Shown piece by piece: positions 24,132 to 32,926 of a stretch of DNA of 52,313 nucleotides (positions are counted from its first letter, which is position 1; every line of letters begins with the position of its first letter). Position numbers and translations under genes: made by a program. The notes below the pieces were generated by a model, which was given only the letters and a program-made list of their open reading frames with translations, had not been told where the DNA came from and searched no databases. Source of the DNA: Paenibacillus sp. yr247 (GTDB lineage Bacteria > Bacillota > Bacilli > Paenibacillales > NBRC-103111); the NCBI RefSeq assembly GCF_900103825.1, contig NZ_FNIF01000029.1:1-52313 (forward strand), given 5' to 3'.

Positions 24132-25862
24132 ATGGTAAATCGTAATTCGACTAGTTGGAGAAAGCAATTACTTTCGGTTTCTTTGAGAAGCAAAATTGTA
24201 GGGACATTTGTTATCGTATCTTTACTCGCAGCAGTAACCAGCGGCATGTCTTATACATACTTGAATAAAGTGGACAACTCGTATTCTAAACTCTTAAGTG
24301 ATAATGTTTCTATTCTTCGAAATGTTTCTGATATTAAAGAGAAAACACAAATGCAAAACAGTATGCTGTTCGGCTATGTGTTAGATCCATCGAAGGATAA
24401 AGAGAAACAATTAACAGAAATGAATGTCACGCTTGCTTCAATCATTACAGAGATGGGCAAGCTTTCGAAGAATGAGGATGAGCAGAGTGCGATCCAGTCC
24501 ATGATAGATTCAAACATGACTTTTGCTCGTCTTGTAAAGAAAGTGACGGAATACGCGGACAAAGGGAATGCTGCTCTAGCCAAAGCTGAAGCTATGCAGT
24601 GGGCCATTCCGACGACAGAAACATTGACGCATGCAGCCGTCAAGATTGAAGAGCTGGAAAGGGTAATCCAGGAGGAAGCCTCTGCTCGCAATCATGACGT
24701 AGTTCAATCAATCGTTAGAACGTTGATTTGGGTAAGTTTGGTCGCCTTCCTATTCGCCTTAGCGATCGGCCTCTTGCTTTCTCGCATGATTGTTAATCCG
24801 ATGCGTTCTATGGTACGGGCTGCTGAACGAATCGCAGCATGCGATTTAACGGTTAGCGATATTCACGTGAAGAACAAGGACGAATTAAGAGACTTAGCGT
24901 CGGCTTTTAATCAAATGAAAGCCAATCTGCATAGCTTAATTAGTCAGGTAGGAAGCAGTGCCCAGCATGTTGCTGCTGCATCGGAAGCGCTCAGCAGCAA
25001 TTCCGGACAAGTTAGCGAGTCTTCCGAACGGATTACAAACACTGTTCAAGAAATTTCAACGGGAACGGATGCGCAAGTTCGCAGTATACATCTGGGTGTC
25101 TCTATTATGGAGGAAATGTCCGCAGCCGTCATTCAAATTGCAAGTGTAACGCAGTCAGCTAACCATCAGTCTTCCCTCGCACAGCAAGAGGCAGGAGAAG
25201 GCAATGCAGCTGTCGAGACAGCGATAACACAGATGAATGCCATATACCAGAAGATGAAGGAGCTTTCTGAATCGGTACAGAGGCTGGGTCAACGGTCTGA
25301 ACAAATCGTCAATGCAAACGGGATGATTGCAAATATCGCAAGACAGACGAATATGCTCGCGCTCAATGCCTCCATTGAAGCAGCACGTGCCGGTGCCGCT
25401 GGCAAAGGCTTTGCGGTCGTCGCCGAGGAAGTCCGCAAGTTATCCATGCAGACGGGAGCAGCTGCTGAAGAAGTCGCTAATCTTGTTTCGAGCATTCAGG
25501 ATGAAACAAGGGAGGTCGTAAGTTCTACCGAGGCGGGGAGCCGAGAGGTGGAGACGGGGCTTGAGGTGGTCGGCGTAGCGCGAGATACCTTTAAGCGTAT
25601 TCGCGAGGCGATGGACGAAGTCGCCAGGCAGATCGAGGAAGTAGCCGGCAGCTCGGCAGCTATTTCCGAGAAAACTCGTGCAGCTGTAGATGTGATTCGC
25701 GCGATCGATGAAGTGGCTGGACAAACGGCTTCGGGAGCAAGAAACGTTTCCTTCAACATCGAGGTTCAATATGCGAGCATGGAGGAGATTGTCTCCTCAG
25801 CTACTGTTCTCAACAACATGGCTGCTGATTTGCAAACATTAATCGGAAGATTCCGTGTGTGA
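24132..25862 (+). CDS. Methyl-accepting chemotaxis protein
   Basis: 576 residues from ATG 24132, seven bases after AGGAGGG. Membrane helices at about 22-42 and 197-219 enclose a helical sensor of about 150 residues of 4HB type. A HAMP domain follows ([19 protein letters not shown]), then the long signalling coil with the conserved hairpin tip [20 protein letters not shown] and EEVRKL. It relays to CheA/CheW. The position directly after mglC suggests a receptor for the sugar bound by MglB or the lipoprotein, as Trg works with MglB in E. coli, but this is inference. Confidence 0.9.
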   Translation: MVNRNSTSWRKQLLSVSLRSKIVGTFVIVSLLAAVTSGMSYTYLNKVDNSYSKLLSDNVSILRNVSDIKEKTQMQNSMLFGYVLDPSKDKEKQLTEMNVTLASIITEMGKLSKNEDEQSAIQSMIDSNMTFARLVKKVTEYADKGNAALAKAEAMQWAIPTTETLTHAAVKIEELERVIQEEASARNHDVVQSIVRTLIWVSLVAFLFALAIGLLLSRMIVNPMRSMVRAAERIAACDLTVSDIHVKNKDELRDLASAFNQMKANLHSLISQVGSSAQHVAAASEALSSNSGQVSESSERITNTVQEISTGTDAQVRSIHLGVSIMEEMSAAVIQIASVTQSANHQSSLAQQEAGEGNAAVETAITQMNAIYQKMKELSESVQRLGQRSEQIVNANGMIANIARQTNMLALNASIEAARAGAAGKGFAVVAEEVRKLSMQTGAAAEEVANLVSSIQDETREVVSSTEAGSREVETGLEVVGVARDTFKRIREAMDEVARQIEEVAGSSAAISEKTRAAVDVIRAIDEVAGQTASGARNVSFNIEVQYASMEEIVSSATVLNNMAADLQTLIGRFRV

Positions 25863-25891
25863 TAGTTTAGTAAGCAAAGATAAAGGGCATA

Positions 25892-26003
25892 TCGGTCCAG
25901 TTTGACTACATAAGAGGAACGAAAATCCGCTAATTTGGTAAAAGTGAGTTATAACGCGATTCTAACGGAACGTGGACCGAAATAACGAATCCTCGTTCCT
26001 CTT
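25892..26003. repeat. Interleaved inverted repeats, possible dispersed intergenic element
   Basis: Two perfect inverted repeats are interleaved: TCGGTCCA (25892-25899) with TGGACCGA (25973-25980), and AAGAGGAACGA (25912-25922) with TCGTTCCTCTT (25993-26003). The A-B-A'-B' order would give a pseudoknot in RNA. It sits between two convergent genes, and I see no coding frame in 25863-26116. Confidence 0.55.
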
Positions 26004-26116
26004 TGCTCATGAAAACGGGCGTTTTTCGTAGTTCTGCGTACATTGTAATCCGGGCAATTTTCGCCTAATTAACGAACTCATCTGCATTCTTTACTACTTT
26101 TTGCAGTACTTTACTC

Positions 26117-26581
26117 CTAATCACGTACTTCTACGATAAGTTCAATTTCTACCGGTGTGTGAAAAGGCAGCTCACTCGTACCAATCGCTGAACGAGCATG
26201 CTTGCCATGCTCACCGAACACAGCCACTAACAAGTCGGACGCGCCATTGATGACATAGGGTTGATCTCCAAAGCCCGGTGCGCTGTTGACGAAACCAAGC
26301 ATTTTCACGATTTTAACAACACGATCCAAATCTCCGAGATATCCCTTCATAACAGCTAAGCAATTGATAATGGTTTGACGGGCTGCCGCTTGTCCCTGTT
26401 CGAGGGTTACTTCGCGGCCAAGCTTACCTTCGTACATGAGCTCTCCGTTAATACGACAATCCTGACCGGACAAATAAATGAGATTCCCTGTTTGATTACA
26501 AGGAATATACGTGAAACGCGGTTCGGGGGATGGGGGAAGCGTGATGCCTAGCTCTTGTAGGCGTTGTTCGATTCGGGACAT
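26117..26581 (-). CDS. RidA/YjgF family protein
   Basis: 154 residues from ATG 26581 (a second ATG lies one codon upstream), after GGAGGT; the longer frame to 26698 reads into the neighbouring gene and is rejected. It matches the longer YjgF/endoribonuclease-like type ([47 protein letters not shown], with RSAIG and P-x-x-x-P near the C-terminus). RidA deaminates reactive enamine/imine intermediates made by PLP enzymes. It is the last gene of an operon with a D-aminoacylase-like and a PLP enzyme, which fits that job. Confidence 0.88.
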   Translation of the reverse strand: MSRIEQRLQELGITLPPSPEPRFTYIPCNQTGNLIYLSGQDCRINGELMYEGKLGREVTLEQGQAAARQTIINCLAVMKGYLGDLDRVVKIVKMLGFVNSAPGFGDQPYVINGASDLLVAVFGEHGKHARSAIGTSELPFHTPVEIELIVEVRD

Positions 26582-26612
26582 CATGTTGACCTCCAAGTCA
26601 TTTGATTTCGGC

Positions 26613-28217
26613 TTAATGTCGGCAGCAGTGCTGCGCACGAATGAAAATACCTTCTCGTGCTTGTGTATGCTGACCATTGGATAAAGATAACGTTCCATTT
26701 ACGACGACATGCGAGATACCGTCTGGATAGCGTCTAGGCTCCTCGAATGTCGCATGATCCTGAATCGTATCGGGGTTAAAGACCGCCACATCAGCGATAT
26801 AGCCGGGGACAATAAGACCGCGCATGCCGAGCTTGAAGCGCTGCACAGGGAAGGATGTGACTTTGCGAACCGCTTGTTCCAAAGTCAGAACGCGGTTCTC
26901 GCGCACATATTTGGCGAAAACCCGCGGGAACGTCCCATATAGACGCGGGTGCGGCTTCCCAGTATCGCAAGTGAGACTATCCGAAGCGATGAGCGATTTA
27001 TCATAAGCGACAACTTGTTTAACGTCATCGTCGGACATATGGAAGTAGACGATAGAGATCCTTCCATCTTCCTCCAGAAGCAAATCCATCATACAATCTG
27101 CAGAATGCTGCCCGCGAAATTCACTAATTTCGGCGATGTGCTTGCCTTCGAGATGACGGTTTTTCTCCGTGTGCATGGCGGATAGGAACACACTTTGCCA
27201 ACCGGTGGAGCAAACGAGATTGTCCCAAGTAACCTGTTCATGACTTAATTCTTCACGGATAAGGGCGCGCATTTTAGGGATGCGAATGACGTCTAACGCT
27301 TTTTCAATCCCGCCTTCCAACACCCAAGGAGGAAGTATGGTCGTTAAACTCGTTGAGCCTGCGTTGTAGGGATAAACATCGCAGGTTACATCCATACCGC
27401 GTGCTCTTGCATCTTCAATCAAATCCAAAGTATCAACGATTTGACCCCAATTCCGTTTGCCGGCAGCTTTGAGATGGCTGATGTGCAGAGATACGCCAGC
27501 TTTTTCGGCAATCCAAATCACTTCCTGAACCGAGGGCAGCAGATTGTTACCTTCCCCGCGAATATGTGTTGAGAAGAGACCGCCAAATTTCGGGAGTACC
27601 GAACACAATTCAGCAATTTCTTCTTTGCTCGTGTAGCTGCCCGGCGCATAGAGGAGACCGATCGAGAGGCCGATAGCTCCGGCCTTCAAGCCTTCTTCCA
27701 GCATATGCTTCATCAGCGTGATTTCTTGTGGAGCTGCAGGTCGATTGGCAAATCCCATCACCGCAATACGAAGTGAGCCATGAGCGACATAGGTAGCCAT
27801 ATGCTCAGAAGGACGGGAATTTGAAACAGCATCCATGTATTCGGCGACAGTTTCCCAAGGCCATGCCCATTTCGTCTGACCGAGCACAGGCTGGACATAA
27901 CTTTGCAGCAGCTCTTCTTGTGCAGGGACAAAAGGGGCAGGCGCCAATCCGCAGTTCCCGACAACCTCAGCTGTCACCCCTTGACGCATCTTGATTTCGC
28001 TGTGTGGATAATCGAAGATCATCAGATCAGAATGACAGTGTCCATCAATAAAGCCAGGGGAAATGACCTGATGCTGCACATCAACCACTTGCACAGCTTC
28101 ATCATGAATCTGACCAACGGCGACGATTTTATTGTCTGAAATCCCTACATCGCCTGAAAACCAAGGATTGCCGGTACCATCAACAATCCGTCCGTTTTTC
28201 AAGATAAGATCCAACAT
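26613..28217 (-). CDS. N-acyl-D-amino-acid deacylase (D-aminoacylase) family amidohydrolase
   Basis: 534 residues. Amidohydrolase fold: N-terminal beta sandwich (LILKNGRIVDGTGNPWFSGD), metal motif GHCHSD (H60, H62), and the D-aminoacylase signature TAEVVGNCGLAPAP with C89. Later come HIRGEGNN, HLKAAGKRNWG and DSLTCDTGKPHPRLYGTFPR. The family releases D-amino acids from N-acyl derivatives, or N-acyl-D-Glu/Asp, using zinc. It lies between a D-threonine aldolase-like gene (22 bases upstream) and ridA. The cluster points to use of D-amino-acid derivatives, perhaps from cell wall turnover. Exact substrate unknown. Confidence 0.9.
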   Translation of the reverse strand: MLDLILKNGRIVDGTGNPWFSGDVGISDNKIVAVGQIHDEAVQVVDVQHQVISPGFIDGHCHSDLMIFDYPHSEIKMRQGVTAEVVGNCGLAPAPFVPAQEELLQSYVQPVLGQTKWAWPWETVAEYMDAVSNSRPSEHMATYVAHGSLRIAVMGFANRPAAPQEITLMKHMLEEGLKAGAIGLSIGLLYAPGSYTSKEEIAELCSVLPKFGGLFSTHIRGEGNNLLPSVQEVIWIAEKAGVSLHISHLKAAGKRNWGQIVDTLDLIEDARARGMDVTCDVYPYNAGSTSLTTILPPWVLEGGIEKALDVIRIPKMRALIREELSHEQVTWDNLVCSTGWQSVFLSAMHTEKNRHLEGKHIAEISEFRGQHSADCMMDLLLEEDGRISIVYFHMSDDDVKQVVAYDKSLIASDSLTCDTGKPHPRLYGTFPRVFAKYVRENRVLTLEQAVRKVTSFPVQRFKLGMRGLIVPGYIADVAVFNPDTIQDHATFEEPRRYPDGISHVVVNGTLSLSNGQHTQAREGIFIRAQHCCRH

Positions 28218-28239
28218 AAAGGTAACGCCTCCCTAATTC

Positions 28240-29349
28240 TTACTCCAACATACCCCGCGCGAGCACCGGCAAGCGCTCAAGCTTATCACTGCGCTGTAAA
28301 ATAACTTGATTATGCAGGTTGACGGTGCTGCAAATATGGTTAGGAATAATACGGAGTTTGTCGCCAATCTGTAAGTTAGCCGCTTGGGCGAGTGGCCCGA
28401 GTTCAACCATGCCATGCTCTTCCGTCATGCGAATGAGCAGCGCATCCTCTAGATTAACGATGTGGCCGAAGCCGCGCAGTTGAAGTGGATCGGTGCCTGG
28501 CTGCACATCAGTAGCGAACGTTTTGCTGCCGCCATCGATGATCGCGAGATCAGCTGACGGGCGGCTAACGACTGTGACAAGCACACTGGCAGCGCAGTCA
28601 TCGAGGTCGCAAACGCCTAAGCGCGCCTGCATTCGATCGTGAAACACGTAGGTACCTGGGCGGACCTCCGTCACGCCTTCAACTGCAGCGGCGTAAGCGG
28701 CAGTTGGTGTTGATCCTACGCTAACATCCGTGATGGCGATGCCCTGCGCTCTAAGACGCTCGGCAAGCTGCACCATTAGCTTGCCTTCTTCTTGACCGGC
28801 CGCAGCCACGTCAAGCGTAGGCTTGCCTGCAAGCAGTGAGCCGCGAAACGTATAGATGCCTGTCAGCCGCAAATGCGGCATGCGGGCGATCTCAAAAGCG
28901 AGCGCTGAGGCTTGCTCGTAGAGGACGCCGGTTCGGCGCAAGCCCGTATCGATTTCCAGCCGAACTTGCAACGAGTGACCTAGCCGGCTAGCGGTTTGCT
29001 CCAATAGCTGAGCGCCTGCTAAGCTATCGACGCCGACGATCAGCTCGATTTGCTCGCTTAGGCGAATAGCTCTTTCAATTTTGCTAACTGTCACAAGCGG
29101 ATAAGCGATGAAGATGTTGCTTACTCCATTCGCAGCCATGACTTCGGCTTCAGACACTTTCGCTACCGTGATGCCGACAGCGCCGGCTTCCATCTGCTGG
29201 AGTGCGATAGAAGGGAGCTTGTGCGTCTTCGCATGCGGGCGCAGCTTCACATGATGTTTGTTGACCATGTCAGCCATAACTTGAATGTTGCGATCCATGC
29301 GTTCTGTGTCAATAATTATACAAGGCGTTTCCAAGGTTTCTGTCATCAT
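28240..29349 (-). CDS. D-threonine aldolase / D-serine dehydratase-like PLP enzyme
   Basis: 369 residues. Alanine-racemase-like barrel with RPHAKTHK; K41 is the likely PLP lysine. A metal site of this family is seen near the C-terminus in IPNHICSTVNLHNQ (His and Cys two residues apart). The group splits D-threonine to glycine and acetaldehyde or dehydrates D-serine, with PLP and a divalent metal. Which reaction applies cannot be decided here. The start at 29349 (two tandem ATGs) follows AGAGAGTG. It heads the D-amino-acid operon 29349 to 26117. Confidence 0.85.
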   Translation of the reverse strand: MMTETLETPCIIIDTERMDRNIQVMADMVNKHHVKLRPHAKTHKLPSIALQQMEAGAVGITVAKVSEAEVMAANGVSNIFIAYPLVTVSKIERAIRLSEQIELIVGVDSLAGAQLLEQTASRLGHSLQVRLEIDTGLRRTGVLYEQASALAFEIARMPHLRLTGIYTFRGSLLAGKPTLDVAAAGQEEGKLMVQLAERLRAQGIAITDVSVGSTPTAAYAAAVEGVTEVRPGTYVFHDRMQARLGVCDLDDCAASVLVTVVSRPSADLAIIDGGSKTFATDVQPGTDPLQLRGFGHIVNLEDALLIRMTEEHGMVELGPLAQAANLQIGDKLRIIPNHICSTVNLHNQVILQRSDKLERLPVLARGMLE

Positions 29350-29559
29350 GCTTCACTCTCTTTCGCGGCGCTTTCGCCTTCTTCTAAGCGGCTATAAAGT
29401 GTCAGCCAAGCAGTATGCCTGATTTTATTGTATAACTAGATTATAACTTTAATGTTTGCGATTGTGCAGGAGGCATTTTAGCGGAAGGCACGCCGGAGAT
29501 AGTCGCTGCGGTTGACACTCCACACTGGCCAATTTTTGAGACAGGTGTTAATAAAAGTG

Positions 29560-29588
29560 AAAAAACCGTCAGGTACAGCCTGACGGTT
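29560..29588 (-). terminator. Terminator for the minus-strand acyl-CoA operon
   Basis: AACCGTCAGG and CCTGACGGTT pair around TACAG. On the minus strand the hairpin is followed by TTTTTT. It lies after the SDR remnant and the thioesterase gene. Confidence 0.8.
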
Positions 29589-29623
29589 ACTTACGTTTAG
29601 ACTTCTGGTGACTGCTAGCCATT

Positions 29624-29760
29624 CAGCCATTCTCCGACAGCTCAGGCGTTGGAGCCAGTCGGCTCCACGCGCCGTCGGTCAGGAAGAGCCCAGGCGCGAT
29701 GGCGACCTTCCGGATGCCGTGCCGCGCCCACTAGACGGCAAGCGAGCGCTCAATTTGCGC
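29624..29760 (-). pseudogene. C-terminal remnant of a short-chain dehydrogenase/reductase
   Basis: Reading the minus strand from 29760 gives AQIERSLAV, a TAG stop, then WARHGIRKVAIAPGLFLTDG and AWSRLAPTPELSENG before TGA. This is the segment after the catalytic YxxxK of an SDR, of the 2,4-dienoyl-CoA reductase-like kind (GIRvnaIAPGpfpT.gawsrL). The N-terminal two thirds are missing, there is an in-frame stop, and the DNA is much richer in GC than its surroundings. It follows the thioesterase stop by about 27 bases, so it was probably the third gene of the acyl-CoA operon. The rest of 29350-29787 shows only the terminator at 29560. Confidence 0.7.
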
Positions 29761-29787
29761 TATTAATGATTAATGATGTGAATGCTG

Positions 29788-30237
29788 CTATTGGGGGAAA
29801 GTAGCTTCAAATTGCTCGATTCGGCTTGCTAAATCTTCTGGCAGCGGGGTGCTTTTTTGCGTGTGAACATCGACATAAACGCCGGTGCTGATAGCAAAGC
29901 TCACGACTTGCTGATTTTCACGCTTAACAATTGCATAATGCATTTCAATCGACGATTTGCCAATTCGGCTCACTTTCATATAGATATCAAGGTTATCGTT
30001 AAAATGTGCCTGAGACTTGTACTCTACGCTCTGGCTGACGAGAAAAAAGGTTTTATCAACCAGATTAACTTCCGAGTTTGCAAAAAATAAACCCAACTCG
30101 TTCATATACTCACAGCGGGCTTGCTCCATGTAAATGACGGAAGAAAGATGACTCAGGTGTCCGTTCGCATCGGTTTCACAGAAACGGACTTTCGTTGGTG
30201 TAAAATAGCGGTAGCCTTCTAATTCGGGATTGTTCAT
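29788..30237 (-). CDS. Acyl-CoA thioesterase, 4HBT hotdog family (YbgC/FcbC-like)
   Basis: 149 residues. The hotdog signature VRFCETDANGHLSHLSSVIYM has the catalytic Asp (ETDANGH), a long central helix region (YMEQARCEYMNELG), and strands such as KSSIEMHYAIVKR. It hydrolyses acyl-CoA thioesters in the cytoplasm. It follows the acyl-CoA synthetase gene by seven bases, so the pair activate and release acyl groups in one operon. Chain length cannot be read from the sequence. Confidence 0.88.
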   Translation of the reverse strand: MNNPELEGYRYFTPTKVRFCETDANGHLSHLSSVIYMEQARCEYMNELGLFFANSEVNLVDKTFFLVSQSVEYKSQAHFNDNLDIYMKVSRIGKSSIEMHYAIVKRENQQVVSFAISTGVYVDVHTQKSTPLPEDLASRIEQFEATFPQ

Positions 30238-30244
30238 AACAAGT

Positions 30245-31864
30245 CTAGTCTCCTGTAAAGTAGGTTTGATACTGCTCGCGCAGCTCGCGTTTCATGAATT
30301 TACCAACCGACGTCCTAGGTATTTCGTGAAGGAAGACAACATCGTCGGGAATCCACCATTTGGCAAATTTGTTTTTCAGAAAATTGAGTAAATCCTCTTT
30401 GTCGTCATCAGTCTGTAAAGCGGCGTCTTTGAGTACGACGAAGGCGAGAGGCCGTTCATCCCATTTGGGATGCGGCACGCCGATGACACAAGCTTCGAAA
30501 ACATTCGGATGTGCCATTAATGTGTTTTCTAAGTCTAGAGATGAAATCCATTCGCCACCGCTTTTGACCAAATCCTTGGCTCTGTCGACCAGCTTTACGA
30601 ATCCCTCGCTATCAATAACCGCGATATCTCCGCTATAGAACCATCCGTCTTGGAACGATTCCTGCGTTCTGGCATCTTTGTAGTATTCCGTAGCTACCCA
30701 TGGCCCGCGGAGTAAGATTTCGCCCATCTCTTTACCGTCCCAAGCCACCTCACCGCGAGGTCCAACGATTTTCATATCAAGCCCAGGAACAAGTATTCCC
30801 TGCATAGCCCGCGTATCGTACTGTTCATCGAGAGAAGCCTCTTCCTGATAGCTTTTGAGACGGGCAACGGTAACAAGAGGACACGTTTCGGTCATCCCAT
30901 AGGCATGATAGAAAGGAACATTGAGCCGCTGCTCGTAGCTTTCTATCAAACTTCGCGGGGCAGCCGAACCGCCGCAGACTACTGCCCGCAGGGATGATAG
31001 ATCCGCCTGCAGTAATTCTTGCGCCTTAAGGGCTGCCGTCCACACTGTAGGAACACCAGCCGCAATCGTTACTTTCTCGTCTGCGATCAAGCGAAGCAGG
31101 ATATCCGGGGTCGGTGAAGGCCCCGGAAGCACTTGCTTGCTGCCGAACCAGACCGAGGAGAACGGAAGCCCCCAAGCATTGACGTGAAACATCGGCACAA
31201 TAGGCAGAACAGTGTCTCGTTCGGAAAGACCCAGCGTATCCGTCAGGCCGATAGAGAGGGAATGCAGGTAAATCCCGCGATGGGAATACACCACACCCTT
31301 GGGATTCCCTGTTGTAGCAGACGTGTAGCACATGCCTGCGGGAGCGCTTTCATTAATATCGGCAGCGTATGTAAAATGAGGATCGCCGCTTTCTATCATG
31401 TTCTCATATAAATAGACGGGATGTAAAGATGTAGGCGGAAGTTCCTTTTTGTCCGTCATCAAAATAAAGCCTTCTATCGTCGTAAGTTGATCCTGAATCT
31501 TCTCAATGATAGGAAGTAAGGTCTCATCAACGAAGAGGAAACGGTCTTCTGCATGATTGAGAATATAAGCAATATGATCAGCGGGGAGGCGGATGTTGAC
31601 GGTGTGCAGGACGGCTTCCATACAGGGGATGGCGAAATAGGCCTCTAGATGCCAGTGATGATTCCAGGCAAATGTGGCAACCCGATCACCTGGTTTGACG
31701 CCAAGTGCTTGTAGTGAGCTGGACAATTGCTTCGCTCGCCTCCCGAAATCGGCGTAAGTGTACCGGTGGATGCCGGTGCTTGTACGTGAAACAACCTCTT
31801 TTTTGGGAAACAAGGATTGTGAACGTTCAAAGAGAGAGCGCAGCGTTAATGGGAAATTTTCCAT
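30245..31864 (-). CDS. Acyl-CoA synthetase (AMP-forming, long- or medium-chain fatty acid type)
   Basis: 539 residues from ATG 31864, seven bases after GGAGGTG; the frame to 31933 lacks support. ANL-superfamily motifs: YTSATTGNPKGVVYSHRG (P-loop A3; the usual YTSGTTG has A in place of the first G), YGMTETCP (A5), GWFYSGDIAVID (A7) and a C-terminal lysine in RTSVGKFMKREL (A10). It adenylates a fatty acid and transfers it to CoA. The thioesterase gene and an SDR stump follow in the same operon. Confidence 0.9.
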   Translation of the reverse strand: MENFPLTLRSLFERSQSLFPKKEVVSRTSTGIHRYTYADFGRRAKQLSSSLQALGVKPGDRVATFAWNHHWHLEAYFAIPCMEAVLHTVNIRLPADHIAYILNHAEDRFLFVDETLLPIIEKIQDQLTTIEGFILMTDKKELPPTSLHPVYLYENMIESGDPHFTYAADINESAPAGMCYTSATTGNPKGVVYSHRGIYLHSLSIGLTDTLGLSERDTVLPIVPMFHVNAWGLPFSSVWFGSKQVLPGPSPTPDILLRLIADEKVTIAAGVPTVWTAALKAQELLQADLSSLRAVVCGGSAAPRSLIESYEQRLNVPFYHAYGMTETCPLVTVARLKSYQEEASLDEQYDTRAMQGILVPGLDMKIVGPRGEVAWDGKEMGEILLRGPWVATEYYKDARTQESFQDGWFYSGDIAVIDSEGFVKLVDRAKDLVKSGGEWISSLDLENTLMAHPNVFEACVIGVPHPKWDERPLAFVVLKDAALQTDDDKEDLLNFLKNKFAKWWIPDDVVFLHEIPRTSVGKFMKRELREQYQTYFTGD

Positions 31865-31954
31865 GTGGAAACACCTCCGGAGATTGTCTGAATCTATTGT
31901 AATATATAAATCTAAGTGGTAGGATATGTCCAAAAAAAATAATCAATTGTAAAT

Positions 31955-32001
31955 AAAAAAACCGACACCATCGCATGTCGATATGCAGGTGGAATCGGTT
32001 T
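31955..32001 (-). terminator. Terminator after the HAD gene (minus strand)
   Basis: AAACCGATTCCACC and GGTGTCGGTTT pair on the minus strand and are followed by seven T. It separates the HAD gene from the acyl-CoA operon. Confidence 0.8.
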
Positions 32002-32006
32002 GACTC

Positions 32007-32804
32007 TTAAGTATTCAAAATAAACTTCTCAATGACGTGCCTGACGCCATCCTCATTGTTGCTTTTGGTAATGTAGTTGGCCAGCTCTTTAAGCTCTGGC
32101 AAAGCATTATCCATCGCGACGCCAAGTCCTGCGACTTCAAGCATTTCCCTATCGTTCCACGCATCGCCGAGTGCTATGACTTCATCTAAAGTGCAGCCAA
32201 TATGCTCAGCAAGGAAGGTGATAGCATGACCCTTAGTGCCTTCTTTGTGCATGAATTCCAAATAGTGCGGTTTGGATTTCGTTATGTGCATCTGATCACC
32301 AAGCAGAGGCAGCAGCTCCTCGCGGATGTGGTCGCAAACCTCCGGTTTATCAATGATCAGCAGCTTGGGCTGAGGAATGTCGATCCACTGGCGCAGATCA
32401 CCGATGATATAAGGAGTTTTGGAAAGGCGTACATAATTTTGGATCTTATCGTTATCTTCACCTGCATAAAGCTGATCGCCATGGTAAAGCTGAAGATGAA
32501 GATTTCTTTTTTCGCAAAAATCAAGCAAGTATCGGGCACTTTCTACAGGAACAGTCCGCTCGTAGAGGACTTCCTCATCAAGAAGATTTTTGATCAAGGC
32601 TCCTTGGTACGTGATGATGGGTACGTTGAGTCCGAGTTGATTGGCGATCTTGGCTGCGGATGGGAAGCTTCTTCCCGTTGCAATCGTTACGGTCACGCCT
32701 TTGGCAACAGCTTGATGCATCGCCTCGATCGTTTCTTGTGAAATCGTCAGATCATCACGCAGCAGTGTATCATCTAAGTCAGCGGCAATTAGTTTGTAAG
32801 TCAT
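32007..32804 (-). CDS. Cof-type HAD-superfamily phosphatase
   Basis: 265 residues. HAD motif I DLDDTLL (nucleophile Asp near residue 9), motif II in TIATGRSF, a type IIB cap, a lysine in EGTKGHA (motif III) and motif IV GDAWNDREMLEVAG. The group dephosphorylates sugar phosphates and similar small metabolites in the cytoplasm. Single gene, with a terminator behind. Substrate not predictable. Confidence 0.92.
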   Translation of the reverse strand: MTYKLIAADLDDTLLRDDLTISQETIEAMHQAVAKGVTVTIATGRSFPSAAKIANQLGLNVPIITYQGALIKNLLDEEVLYERTVPVESARYLLDFCEKRNLHLQLYHGDQLYAGEDNDKIQNYVRLSKTPYIIGDLRQWIDIPQPKLLIIDKPEVCDHIREELLPLLGDQMHITKSKPHYLEFMHKEGTKGHAITFLAEHIGCTLDEVIALGDAWNDREMLEVAGLGVAMDNALPELKELANYITKSNNEDGVRHVIEKFILNT

Positions 32805-32840
32805 GCAGTTCTCTCCTATCCGATAGGTAATCTATATAAA

Positions 32841-32877
32841 AATTCTGCTATAAGCATACCCGAATCATGGCAGAATT
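32841..32877. promoter_or_regulatory. Inverted repeat before the AlkD-like gene
   Basis: AATTCTGC and GCAGAATT are perfect 8-bp arms 21 bases apart in the divergent gap between the HAD and AlkD genes. TACAAT at 32880-32885 could be a -10 element. It may be an operator; no known regulator fits. Confidence 0.3.
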
Positions 32878-32926
32878 GCTACAATAAAGCGTATAGCTTA
32901 ACTGGTAAAAAGGAGGCACGCAGACG

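Noticed and set aside
26582..26698. N-terminal extension of the RidA gene
   Set aside because: It reads into the neighbouring D-aminoacylase gene; the internal ATG at 26581 has GGAGGT and matches the family start.
32202..32741. 179-codon frame antisense to the HAD phosphatase
   Set aside because: Inside a complete HAD gene with all motifs; no ribosome site.
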